Origin: a virus
Virus record (IMG/VR): IMGVR_UViG_3300005663_000078
Span: 1-46,304 of that record
DNA length: 46,304 nucleotides
Reading direction: 5' to 3' (one strand)
Numbering within the stretch: position 1 is the stretch's first letter; each line of letters starts with the position of its first letter. A model generated the notes under the pieces. It ran no database searches, was not told where the DNA came from, and was given only the letters and a program-made list of their open reading frames with translations. Below, in pieces: positions 6,105 through 15,048 of the stretch. The position numbers and the translations under genes are program-made.

Positions 6105-6623
6105 ATGAATACAAAAGAAATACAAGAATTATTATGTAAAGAAGAAGTTTTGAAAGGTAATTTGCCTTGTGAAAATGTCAGCAATATTTTCTATTGTAGT
6201 GAATCTGATGTTGTTTCAATATTGAAAAGTGGTTATACAGTAGAATATGAAGTAAAAATCAGCAGATCAGATTTCAAGGCTGATGCGAAAAAATCTAAGT
6301 GGAAATTTTACAATGCAAAAGTTGAAAAAGGAATACCAAATTATTTTTATTATGCTTGTCCAGAAAATTTAATTAATAAAAATGAAGTACCAAGTTTTGC
6401 AGGATTGATTTATGTATATGAGAATGGGTGTAAAATAATTAAAAAAGCATCAATATTACATCGTTATAAACACGATTTAATAAAACTGCTTACAAAATTT
6501 TGCCGAGTGAAAAGCGAGAGAAAATATTTAGGCAGTTGCCTTTTAACTTATAAAAATAATAAAATTAAAGAAAGGAATACAATATTCGCTTTTAAAACGC
6601 CCGCACAGTATACCCCATTATAG
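6105..6623 (+). CDS. PD-(D/E)XK nuclease-like protein (MmcB-like fold suggested)
   Basis: The start at 6105 (MNTKEIQELL) is preferred over an in-frame GTG at 6099. The core TVEYEVKISRSDFKAD, followed by a YFYYACPENLI strand and a FAGLIYVYENG strand, resembles a conserved phage and mobile-element family in which E-x-K is the end of a PD-(D/E)XK site. The rest is Lys-rich. It lies after the terminator, and its 3' end overlaps the convergent PAS gene by 32 bp. Nuclease activity is inference. Confidence 0.6.
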   Translation: MNTKEIQELLCKEEVLKGNLPCENVSNIFYCSESDVVSILKSGYTVEYEVKISRSDFKADAKKSKWKFYNAKVEKGIPNYFYYACPENLINKNEVPSFAGLIYVYENGCKIIKKASILHRYKHDLIKLLTKFCRVKSERKYLGSCLLTYKNNKIKERNTIFAFKTPAQYTPL

Positions 6624-7050
6624 ACACCAACTTATTGATCTTAAAAAAGTACCTCAGAAAATGATTGTACTTTACGAATAATTCAGTTCTTAGCTTTATA
6701 AGCTCACCATCACCACGAATATACTGATATTCAAATGTCGCTGTTTTATATATCTCCAATTCAGTTAGCGCCTTTTGCATTAGCATAGCAAATTCCCTGT
6801 TTCCCGGGGTAACTATCAGTTCACTTGCATTCAATCCTATCAAATCCTTACGTTGTATTAAATCATGTGCCATTTTATTAGCCCATAATATCTTGCACCG
6901 TCCTTTGCCGTTGGGAAAGGAATATTCAATAAGTGCAGGCCCGGGATAAGTGCCGAACATCTTCATGTGACCATTCATGTGGATGTATCTGTAAAACCAA
7001 ATCCAACCTACAGCTTGGCTGACTATGCCAATAATCATCACGGCACTCAT
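6592..7050 (-). CDS. Membrane-anchored PAS-domain protein
   Basis: A 152-residue protein. Residues about 1-22 form a hydrophobic helix (SAVMIIGIVSQAVGWIWFY). Residues about 33-130 read like a PAS sensor domain: a strand (PALIEYSFP), ILWANKMAHDLIQR, DLIGLNASELI, a long helix, then TFEYQYIRGDGELIKLRTEL, matching the E-x-R-x-x-DG-x-x-I pattern of PAS/PAC. No kinase or output domain follows. It overlaps the upstream holin-like gene by one base at the end of the structural operon. PAS domains usually sense ligands or redox state; here one might tune lysis or act on the host membrane. Confidence 0.7.
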   Translation of the reverse strand: MSAVMIIGIVSQAVGWIWFYRYIHMNGHMKMFGTYPGPALIEYSFPNGKGRCKILWANKMAHDLIQRKDLIGLNASELIVTPGNREFAMLMQKALTELEIYKTATFEYQYIRGDGELIKLRTELFVKYNHFLRYFFKINKLVSIMGYTVRAF

Positions 7051-7331
7051 TACTTTTTGTCTCTTTTTAGTTCTTCAATGATGTCCTTGTACATCTGTTC
7101 TTTATCCTCACGTTCCTTGCGTATGGTTTCGTCTTTTTTCTGGTTCTGTTTCCATAGAAACCAACCGATAATAACAAAGGCTATAAGCGCCCCAAAAGGG
7201 CCAATTAAAAGTTCTACGATACCCTGAACATTTAGGGAATCAACTTGCTGAAGTCCCTGGACTGAATTATCAAGTACTGCGCCTCCTGCTACGGCTGCGC
7301 CAATCATAAATAGATTACTTAGTGTCTGCAT
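7050..7331 (-). CDS. Single-span membrane protein, holin- or spanin-like
   Basis: Starting at the internal ATG 7331 (MQTLSNLFMIGAAVAGG), the product has about 93 residues: a weak hydrophobic N-terminus, a clear helix (about residues 39-57, GPFGALIAFVIIGWFLW) and a very charged C-terminal helix (KDETIRKEREDKEQMYKDI). The layout suits a holin or an inner-membrane spanin. The longer start at 7373 would overlap the upstream membrane gene by 59 bp and is less likely. Confidence 0.6.
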   Translation of the reverse strand: MQTLSNLFMIGAAVAGGAVLDNSVQGLQQVDSLNVQGIVELLIGPFGALIAFVIIGWFLWKQNQKKDETIRKEREDKEQMYKDIIEELKRDKK

Positions 7332-7662
7332 TTTGTTTTTTATTAAGAAGGTAGAAAGTGAATATAAATCCAATACTTAGGATCGTAATATTGGCGTAAG
7401 CTGATGTATAATCTGCTTTGTCAAATCCGAATAATCTATACGCTAAATTGAATATATTGTTATACAACAAAGCCCAAGCTGCCGCCTTCTGGACGATGCT
7501 TTTAGAGTACTTAATAAAGAAAATATCTGCAAGAATACTATAGCCCATGATCTCTGATAGATATGGGTATAAATATGATGTATTAAACCCAAAGAACATT
7601 CCTGTAATTAGAATCAGAGTTATTGAAACCATTATAATAGGCGTATGTTCTATTTTTATCAT
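7315..7662 (-). CDS. Multi-span membrane protein, holin candidate
   Basis: A 115-residue, strongly hydrophobic protein has about three to four membrane helices (around residues 8-25, 33-48, 56-75 and 90-108) and a short charged tail, KKQNADTK. It follows the last tail-associated genes and overlaps the downstream membrane gene, so a lysis-cassette role is reasonable. No family was recognised. Confidence 0.6.
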   Translation of the reverse strand: MIKIEHTPIIMVSITLILITGMFFGFNTSYLYPYLSEIMGYSILADIFFIKYSKSIVQKAAAWALLYNNIFNLAYRLFGFDKADYTSAYANITILSIGFIFTFYLLNKKQNADTK

Positions 7663-7895
7663 GGTATGGGTATCCCACCTCCGCTTAGGGAACCGTCATA
7701 AATATTAGTGTCGTCTACATAAGTATCAAGATCATTGGCTTCATCAGTTGTTAATTCCTGAAATAACCATTGAAATCCAGATGTAGCCGAAAATGCTCTA
7801 ACACCCGATCCCGATGTATCAATAAAAGAAGATAAATTATTATCAATTGTTGTCTTGCCTGTAGCGTTCCAAACTATCTTATGTACTTCGCTCAT
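7659..7895 (-). CDS. Hypothetical 78-aa protein, tail-associated
   Basis: A small protein starts MSEVHKIVWNATGKTTIDNN and ends in a flexible Gly/Pro run (SLSGGGIPIP). Its Thr, Ser and Asp richness resembles the virion proteins encoded upstream, so a minor tail role is likely. It overlaps the next gene by 4 bp. Confidence 0.55.
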   Translation of the reverse strand: MSEVHKIVWNATGKTTIDNNLSSFIDTSGSGVRAFSATSGFQWLFQELTTDEANDLDTYVDDTNIYDGSLSGGGIPIP

Positions 7896-7906
7896 TTTTG
7901 CTTTGC

Positions 7907-8863
7907 TTAAGTTAAATTTCGTTTTAATGGTACTTGTGACACATCATTCATTGTGATCTGGAACTTGCCGTCCTTATTCTCTTTAAAGAATATACCCTCA
8001 TTGTAGTCAGCGAGTTTCAGTTCTTTTTCTCTATACCGTTCATTGGCAAAGATATTGAAATCTGTTATCAATACCGTATTAGCTATTAAATTATCATCTA
8101 ATATTAAGTTACTTATGACGCTAGGAATATATTCAAGCTCCAATGTATATTGAAATCCTATCTTGTCCTGAATCTGAAATAACCGTCTATCGGCTGTTTC
8201 ACCCTGCTCTTGTTCTAATATTCGTTGTTTGTTCCACAATCGGCCACGAACACGTACACTTTGCACCCAATCCATACCCGAATAGTCAAAGCCCCCTGTA
8301 ATCTGTCCACTTTGACTAGTTTCTATCTTAACTGTCTGATGTGCCAATTGTGGATTATCATCTACATTCCAGTTCATTAGCCTATACACTTGGCTGTCTT
8401 TTATAAAGGTTTGCCCTGCGATGGTCAAATTACCACGTATTACATATTTACCCGTACCTTCAGCAGCTTCAATAAGCTCCCAATCTGCTAAAAAGCCAGC
8501 CTTAAGTGGATGCCCTGAGATTGTACCCTTAGCAAAGAATGTCCCCAAAGTGTTATCGGTAATTGTTGCCTGAACGACGTAATTCTGTTCATTGATTACA
8601 ATTGTACCCGAATCATCTTGCTTTAATAATTGAATAACAACCGTATCGCCTGTTAATTGTAACTGATATAGGACAGACGAAGTATCACTTGTCTCACAAT
8701 TTTGTGAATCATTAGTGGCTACCAATGCAAGTTCTTCATAGCAACATCCAATATCACAATCACATAGCTTTTCGGGAATGTCAAAGCATACAAGCTCCAC
8801 AGATCCGCCAAGTAAATCCTGGGTCATTGGTGTGCCGTTCGGTAATGTTGATTCTATAGTCAT
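7907..8863 (-). CDS. Tail-associated structural protein
   Basis: A 318-residue, beta-rich protein has a Cys-rich patch (PEKLCDCDIGCCYEELAL, residues about 30-47). The remainder is rich in Thr, Asp and Asn with strand-like repeats and no membrane segments, as expected of an extracellular tail or baseplate protein. It is coupled by 4 bp to the 109-aa gene. The Cys cluster could bind metal or form disulfides. Specific family not recognised. Confidence 0.6.
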   Translation of the reverse strand: MTIESTLPNGTPMTQDLLGGSVELVCFDIPEKLCDCDIGCCYEELALVATNDSQNCETSDTSSVLYQLQLTGDTVVIQLLKQDDSGTIVINEQNYVVQATITDNTLGTFFAKGTISGHPLKAGFLADWELIEAAEGTGKYVIRGNLTIAGQTFIKDSQVYRLMNWNVDDNPQLAHQTVKIETSQSGQITGGFDYSGMDWVQSVRVRGRLWNKQRILEQEQGETADRRLFQIQDKIGFQYTLELEYIPSVISNLILDDNLIANTVLITDFNIFANERYREKELKLADYNEGIFFKENKDGKFQITMNDVSQVPLKRNLT

Positions 8864-9189
8864 TTAGGAAGCCATATTTGAAGTCCGTTATCTACTAAAT
8901 TATCCAGCTCAGATGATAATATAGCAATATCTACGCTATCGTCAAAATCTTCCCAACCACGCGCATAACCCCAAAGCTGAAAATAGTCAAACTGAAAGGT
9001 AAATAATCCTTTGTTTATCAATCGTTTTTCGGGCTTGTACTTGTCAGGATCACCGCTTTGCTTGTACTTTTCAAAACCTGTTTTGTTATCATCCATATCA
9101 AAGGTTTCAAAATCAGTGCTACCATCATTTTTAACCTTAATACAAAGGCCCATTGTCTTATAATTTATTATGTCTGCGTTGGTTTTCAT
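8860..9189 (-). CDS. Hypothetical 109-aa protein in the tail-tip cluster
   Basis: The frame starts MKTNADIINYKTMGLCIKV. It contains GYARGWEDFDDSVDIAILSS and ends in WLPK. It is soluble and acidic. It follows the large tail protein after a one-base gap and overlaps the next gene, so it probably belongs to the same tail-tip assembly. No motif known to me. Confidence 0.55.
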   Translation of the reverse strand: MKTNADIINYKTMGLCIKVKNDGSTDFETFDMDDNKTGFEKYKQSGDPDKYKPEKRLINKGLFTFQFDYFQLWGYARGWEDFDDSVDIAILSSELDNLVDNGLQIWLPK

Positions 9190-9190
9190 A

Positions 9191-12100
9191 TCAAAATGCT
9201 TTAGCCTCTACAAGCCCCGGTGTTGTGGACTTATCATCAGGGACAACCGTATCCACAACATTATCTACTGAACCGTCTTTGGAATTTAGGTCTATAAATC
9301 TAAAATTATTATTTGTCTGATCTACTGCAATAATCTCAGTTGCTGATTTTATAAAGCTACCCAAATGAAGTTCACCAAACCTAACCACACTACCCGTACC
9401 ATCAACATGGCCATCAATTCCTGCTGCTGCCTGGAATGGTGATTCTACCGTCCAGTTTGCCGCCGCCGGGACTGATATATTATCGGGTGTGCATACCCTG
9501 AATATTTCATTAGAACCGAATAGAGTTGCCCTCTGCCCTATCCACAAGGTAGGATTATTGTTAGAATCTTCTTCCAATATCTCAAGCTCTTCATTTGCTT
9601 GGAAACGTGCTGTAGCACCATCACCGTCTATATTGCCTGAAGCAGCATTATCTCCCAGTATTACCGTTCCTGTCCATTGGTTTACAAAGTCGGCTACCGT
9701 AGCTATCGCATCTGTTTGCAGGTTTCCATTGTAAATATATCGTTCTATGTTTCCTCCCCTGTTTGCTATTCCTGAACCATCGCCCCTATTTTGCAAGTAA
9801 ACCCTGCCTATAGAATCTGATACGCAAGTAGAAAGTCCCGAATGTCCCGGTAATGCATTAGTTAAAGTTCGCTTCCATATAGCACCATCAAACCACGCTA
9901 CAGATAGCTCATTACCGAATGCTGCTGTTATCAGTACTGGCTTGCCGTTTTCCCTTCGCCCCTCTATAATGGCTATATCTGCATTAACACCGCCGCCCAC
10001 ACCCGTTATAATCACCGTTGCTGTCCATCCTACACCTGCATTTTTGACCATCTCAAATACCTGACCGGTATTAAAACGATGACAATAGATTACAGGCTGC
10101 CCGTTAATTACGTCTAACTGATCTACTGCCAGCCCTTGAGGTGCACCTATAATAGCGATTACCTCAGAATCATTGATTTCCCTGAATGTATTATCAATAA
10201 ATGTCATCACCCTGACTCTTGAATTGGACTGATCAGCAACAACAACGGTATTTTCAGAAGCTAACAATAATTTAGCATGGCCAGGCCCGAACCAACGAGA
10301 GCTTATATGGAAGATAGGCACATCAATAGTATCTAAATTACTTTCTACGTTTGTTGGATCAAGGAAGCTACCTGTCACTTTCCATGCAATAGCTACTTGA
10401 ATAATTGAGTTGTAAGCATCATGCACATCGTTTTTATCATAAACTATGTTAGACGGTGGTATGTCCGTTACATCGCCTGCAAAGGCATTTTGAATATCTG
10501 TTTTTAATGCGCCCGAAAGTCCAGATAAAACACCTTGTGAGAAATCAAATGTTCCTATTATATCGCCATTATCTTCCGTAAATCGCCATAGCTCATCAAG
10601 CAAATTAATATCCGTTATGGCTGGATCATCACGACGAACGATTATTGTAGTGGTAGCAGTCGGATCATTACGATAATCTGTTGCCCCTGTTGGATCGCTG
10701 GCTTGATCTGTAATGATCTCTGCTGCCAGACCGTCCGTATTGTCGGCTGTTATATCGTATACTGGCAGTGGTATAAGTGTAGGCTCATTCCATGTCCTGT
10801 AACCCAAACGATAACAACGATCATCTTCTAACCTTGTATGATCTATCAGGCATTCAGTAACAAATGTTAGGTCATTAGCAGTAAAGCCTACGAATACTAA
10901 AAAGTCTTCACCGTCTTTAGGGATTAGCAAGTTATTAGGCGGTGGGTCACGGAATGTTGATAACTCCCAATTGTTAAATGTGCCGTCTATCTCCTGAATT
11001 CTGTGAGCAGCCGTTTGTGGTAGTGCCGGAATCGGTGCTATCCCCTTGGCCCATGTTGTCCTGTATAGGGTATTTGCATCCCTTGAAATTCCTGCATCAA
11101 TACCCACTCCAAACGAAATTGTTCCTGCTTCGTTAAATGTTTCTACTGTTGCCGTCCATCCCGGGTCTAGCGGTGGTGCTTCGTCCCTATTGAGTAAATT
11201 AATGGTGTTTGACTTGTGGCGGTAGGTAGTTACCGAATTTCCTTCTGTAATCCCGGCTTCTAAAAATATCCTTATCTCATAACCCTCTTTTAGTGAATAG
11301 CGGCTTATATTATTATTGAGTCCGTCATTCTCTTCAGCAGCATCGTAAAATACTGTATCTGCACCGTCAAGCGCAAGCCAGTCTTGCCAATTGGCTTTCC
11401 ATGCTATTGTTCCTTCTATTGGTTGACGATTTGATACCCTTGCTTGACCCGTTAAAGTCACTTCATTGAACTGGTCATCTACATTTAAATTAAAGCCCCG
11501 TGTAGTATCTAAGGTTATCTGTTGCGTGGTAAATCCCCCGTCTTGCGTAAAAACAGAATTAAAAACGTAGACAAAATTTTGAAGCTCAAAGAATTCTTCT
11601 GTCGTTGGGTTAAACGCTACTAATCTAAAGGTCATTGAATCCAACAGAGCATCAAGATCAAGGCTTAATTCACCCGTAAATTTTGTTAATATCCCATCTT
11701 CAATCCATCCTTTATAATCTGTAAATCCCGCTGTTGTCTTTTCAAAAGTATGTGGATAATGTACAACTTCGGTATAAGCCCAAAGCCCGGGAATATCTGC
11801 ATTAATCACATATTCGTCCCGATCTATCTCTACAATTTCTTCATCAGAGGTATCTACTGTCGTCGTTTGGTCTTCTACCGATACTGAGATGAGAAATTCA
11901 GCACCTTCTTCTATTAGTGCTTGTTGTGCCGTGGAATATTCAAGAATTACTTCTATCGCTACATTATTGGCATCAATTAAAGAACTATTTAAATTTGTTA
12001 TGATACCGCCAAAAGCTACCGCTGATCCTATCACAACGCTATGTGAGTCTGATAACCATATTTCATCATAATTACCTGTTTGGTCGGTATACTCTGCATC

Positions 12101-13108
12101 CGTTGGCAGTTTGCTAACATAAAACACGTACCTCGTAGCTGCCGTTACCAATGTGCCATTATCGCTGGTAAGTGTGAATTCTATTTTTGTGACTGCTGAT
12201 TTTTCTATTCCCGTTGTAACTATCGCAGTATCCTCGTTAGTATAAACCAGGTCTTTAAATCCATAAGTACTAAGGCCACCGTTTCTATTCTCGCCATAAG
12301 TGCCGTAGTTGCCCAACAAAAGACTATCTTCTGCTACTACCGCCGTATTGGGGTCTGATAAAACCGTTCTGATCTCAAAATTAGTTACGTAAGTAGGTGA
12401 TGACTCACCCGCAAAATCCCCCAATGGATCACCGAAGGTCTCACCCTCTAAATGGTATGGAACAACCCTGAATACATGCTCAATTTCATATTCCTGAACA
12501 TAGGTAGAAACGAAGCCATTTGTTAGAACTTGTAATTCACCTGTTTTCCATAATGGTTCGCCACCATCAGCCGTAGCAGTTTTTAATTCACCTGTAAGGC
12601 CATCTACCTTAAAAAATTGTTCTGTCCCTGTGAAAGCATTGTTATAATTAACAGTATCATCATTTTCTATTAGCCCATACTTAAAGACCATAGCAGTTTT
12701 TGCCGTTGTACCCCTTAATTCAACATCCGAATAAGGCCCGCCAGCGTCGGTTAACGGTACACCCGCATCAATAGAATAAAATAATTCTAAGTCGGTAAGA
12801 TTTGTAATAGTGCCTTCAAAAGTTGTTTTTACCCCCGCCTGAAACTCATGAAATGTATCACCTATAGACCAATCATCATCCAGCCAAGACCCCGATTGTC
12901 TTTCTATTAGATTCTGTGCATTAGTATAATCAAATAAATTTGTTATATCCGCAGTGCTTTCCCAGGATAATTGTAAGGTGTAATCAGCACGTTTAAGCCC
13001 TTGTATGAATCCTTTGGGATGCGTAGCGAAATCGCCTGTGTCAAGCGAAAAGTCGTCGCCATTTCTTAGAGCTGAGAAGAATTTTCTACTTGTGATCAGT
13101 AACGACAT
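9191..13108 (-). CDS. Large tail-tip/adhesin-like protein with NHL-type propeller region
   Basis: A 1305-residue protein, the longest in the genome. The first two thirds are beta-rich and rich in Asp, Thr and Asn, like tail-fibre or central tail-tip proteins. From about residue 900 on, repeated segments such as NTVVVADQSNSRVRVMTF, NIDGDGATARF, VDGTGSVVRFGEL and EIIAVDQTNNNFRFIDL follow the NHL-repeat pattern (VADxxNNRIR, GDGxxARF), so the C-terminus probably folds into a beta-propeller. That makes it the leading receptor-binding candidate. It overlaps the preceding 86-aa gene by 23 bp. Host-binding function is inferred. Confidence 0.75.
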   Translation of the reverse strand: MSLLITSRKFFSALRNGDDFSLDTGDFATHPKGFIQGLKRADYTLQLSWESTADITNLFDYTNAQNLIERQSGSWLDDDWSIGDTFHEFQAGVKTTFEGTITNLTDLELFYSIDAGVPLTDAGGPYSDVELRGTTAKTAMVFKYGLIENDDTVNYNNAFTGTEQFFKVDGLTGELKTATADGGEPLWKTGELQVLTNGFVSTYVQEYEIEHVFRVVPYHLEGETFGDPLGDFAGESSPTYVTNFEIRTVLSDPNTAVVAEDSLLLGNYGTYGENRNGGLSTYGFKDLVYTNEDTAIVTTGIEKSAVTKIEFTLTSDNGTLVTAATRYVFYVSKLPTDAEYTDQTGNYDEIWLSDSHSVVIGSAVAFGGIITNLNSSLIDANNVAIEVILEYSTAQQALIEEGAEFLISVSVEDQTTTVDTSDEEIVEIDRDEYVINADIPGLWAYTEVVHYPHTFEKTTAGFTDYKGWIEDGILTKFTGELSLDLDALLDSMTFRLVAFNPTTEEFFELQNFVYVFNSVFTQDGGFTTQQITLDTTRGFNLNVDDQFNEVTLTGQARVSNRQPIEGTIAWKANWQDWLALDGADTVFYDAAEENDGLNNNISRYSLKEGYEIRIFLEAGITEGNSVTTYRHKSNTINLLNRDEAPPLDPGWTATVETFNEAGTISFGVGIDAGISRDANTLYRTTWAKGIAPIPALPQTAAHRIQEIDGTFNNWELSTFRDPPPNNLLIPKDGEDFLVFVGFTANDLTFVTECLIDHTRLEDDRCYRLGYRTWNEPTLIPLPVYDITADNTDGLAAEIITDQASDPTGATDYRNDPTATTTIIVRRDDPAITDINLLDELWRFTEDNGDIIGTFDFSQGVLSGLSGALKTDIQNAFAGDVTDIPPSNIVYDKNDVHDAYNSIIQVAIAWKVTGSFLDPTNVESNLDTIDVPIFHISSRWFGPGHAKLLLASENTVVVADQSNSRVRVMTFIDNTFREINDSEVIAIIGAPQGLAVDQLDVINGQPVIYCHRFNTGQVFEMVKNAGVGWTATVIITGVGGGVNADIAIIEGRRENGKPVLITAAFGNELSVAWFDGAIWKRTLTNALPGHSGLSTCVSDSIGRVYLQNRGDGSGIANRGGNIERYIYNGNLQTDAIATVADFVNQWTGTVILGDNAASGNIDGDGATARFQANEELEILEEDSNNNPTLWIGQRATLFGSNEIFRVCTPDNISVPAAANWTVESPFQAAAGIDGHVDGTGSVVRFGELHLGSFIKSATEIIAVDQTNNNFRFIDLNSKDGSVDNVVDTVVPDDKSTTPGLVEAKAF

Positions 13109-13346
13109 CTTTTAAGTTTTCAAATGTTTTAATATCTAAATTACGTTCCATCCCCGATATACGCTGCATATCGCCCATCATAGCTATCATCTTATCAAGA
13201 TTACCCTCTCGTATACAATTTAGTGCTTTATTGGCTATCATCTTATCTTCTGGCGTTTTGGCAAGACTGCGAATTTCACCCGTAAGCTTACCAAGTCGTT
13301 TAGTTGCTTTGCCTGATTGTTTTATAAGTTTTTTTAGGTTATCCAT
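13086..13346 (-). CDS. Hypothetical 86-aa helical protein
   Basis: A basic, helix-prone protein starts MDNLKKLIKQSGKATKRLGK. It has two likely helices and no Cys or Trp. It lies between the 569-aa tail protein and the giant adhesin-like protein and overlaps both. It could be an assembly factor for the latter, but no family was recognised. Confidence 0.6.
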   Translation of the reverse strand: MDNLKKLIKQSGKATKRLGKLTGEIRSLAKTPEDKMIANKALNCIREGNLDKMIAMMGDMQRISGMERNLDIKTFENLKDVVTDHK

Positions 13347-15048
13347 TTATCTTTTCTTCTTGCAGGTTATTGGTGTATTGTTGATGTTTTGCATAGGTAA
13401 GCTCTGCCTTATCTGCCGCAGCAGTCCATAACAATTGTATTGCTTCTTCACGTTCGCCTTCAGTAGGTATAATTTCACCACTTTCTATTATTTCTATCCA
13501 ATTATCCAGGTGGAAAGATTCTTGTTCAACCGACCTGGGTAGCCTCAATTGCCCCGATCCTTCTACAAAGCTATCATATACATAGTACTTTTCATAAAGG
13601 GTTTCAGTGGATATTTTCTCTCTATGGTTAGGTCTTAACCCATTACCCTCAGTAAATACTAATTTAGGAACCGAAAACGTACGCTGTGAAATCTTCATCG
13701 GTTCAGGACGGTTTGTTAATCCTTTGGCCAAATTAGATTTTTGACCAAATGCCCTGAGTAAACTATCCGCGATCCCTGCAAGACCTAATAATATTTCTTC
13801 AATAAAATTAAGGTTTCCTTTGCGTGATCCTAAAGCAAGTGGTATCTGTATACGCTCTTCGCCTGTTATTGTTGTTCCACCACCGCCTTTTATACTGGTA
13901 ACTACGGTAAAGATCTTACCTTCTGTTTCCCTAGTAGTATAGTCGTCACTTGAATCGTCAATATACGATATAATCTTGGTGCGATTTAACTGATCATCAT
14001 TGAATTTAAACTCTTCATTGAGCACATCCTTGCGCCTATATTTAGCATTCTGTTGCCAAAATAGGTCGCCACGACTGCGCTGGTGGAATACATTGTTGAT
14101 AACCGCTGTTTTGGTATTGCCAAATGCTGTCACTATTCTTATTACGCCCGCAAGGGTGGCCCCCGGTTCACCATCGGCGGGTATGCCAATAGACCTCACA
14201 CCAAGTAAGGTATTTTTATCTTCTACCAATTGGGTCATAGTAGGAATATAAATAGCATCCTCTAGCTCCGTGATGTCAGTCTCAAAGCCGTCATAGCCCA
14301 GAGAGTCTATGCCTTTTTCTATTAGAGTCTTTAGACTTATTCCCTTTAATGTACCCCTACGATCTTCAAATAGCTTGATAATTGCGACAATAAGTAATGC
14401 TACCTGCGCTGCTAAAATAGCATAATAAAGAGCAAATATGATAGTTTGTCCTAACTTCTGTTTCGCTCCTGCGGCTACGCTTGTCGGGGTTCCTGTAGCT
14501 ACTATTGAAGTACTTGTATTATCATCTTCAGCGTCATCTCTAGCAACTTGTACCAAGCGATCAAATAAGTAGAAAACAATAAACTGTAATAATCCCGTTA
14601 ATGAATCATCATTAGTAGGCACTACTTGAAAAGGAACTGAAGTATAATCCGATACCGTAATAGCCTTTGAATCCACTAATTCTTTGAATGTAACACCTTC
14701 GGCCTTCGCCAACAGATCATTCATACCATTTATCTTTACAAGCGTTGCGGTATATTTTACGGGTGTTACTTCAGTTATTTCAGTTAGATAATTAGCGAAC
14801 CTGAATATTGAACCGTTTTTTGTAATCTCCGTATTGTATGGTATCTGTACAAATATGCCAAACTGCCCGTTTATATGATCCGTGATTATTGTTGCCGCTT
14901 CATTGACAAATGTAAGTTCAATAGGTTTAATTGATGCCTCAATGCTATTACGGGAAAACAATGCTTCAAACTGCATAGTCTTCCATTCAACAGGTGGAAT
15001 GATTTGCTTGCCGTTTAAAAAGTGCCTTATTTCCTGTGTTGTTCCCAT
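13339..15048 (-). CDS. Tail/baseplate protein with an internal membrane helix
   Basis: A 569-residue protein directly downstream of the tape measure, where distal-tail or hub proteins are encoded. An early part of strands (KPIELTFVNEAATIITD) is typical of virion proteins. Residues about 202-226 (TIIFALYYAILAAQVALLIV) form an unmistakable hydrophobic helix, unusual for a virion protein and possibly used to insert into the host envelope during DNA delivery. The C-terminal part includes EQESFHLDNWIEIIE. It overlaps the tape measure by 22 bp. Confidence 0.65.
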   Translation of the reverse strand: MGTTQEIRHFLNGKQIIPPVEWKTMQFEALFSRNSIEASIKPIELTFVNEAATIITDHINGQFGIFVQIPYNTEITKNGSIFRFANYLTEITEVTPVKYTATLVKINGMNDLLAKAEGVTFKELVDSKAITVSDYTSVPFQVVPTNDDSLTGLLQFIVFYLFDRLVQVARDDAEDDNTSTSIVATGTPTSVAAGAKQKLGQTIIFALYYAILAAQVALLIVAIIKLFEDRRGTLKGISLKTLIEKGIDSLGYDGFETDITELEDAIYIPTMTQLVEDKNTLLGVRSIGIPADGEPGATLAGVIRIVTAFGNTKTAVINNVFHQRSRGDLFWQQNAKYRRKDVLNEEFKFNDDQLNRTKIISYIDDSSDDYTTRETEGKIFTVVTSIKGGGGTTITGEERIQIPLALGSRKGNLNFIEEILLGLAGIADSLLRAFGQKSNLAKGLTNRPEPMKISQRTFSVPKLVFTEGNGLRPNHREKISTETLYEKYYVYDSFVEGSGQLRLPRSVEQESFHLDNWIEIIESGEIIPTEGEREEAIQLLWTAAADKAELTYAKHQQYTNNLQEEKING

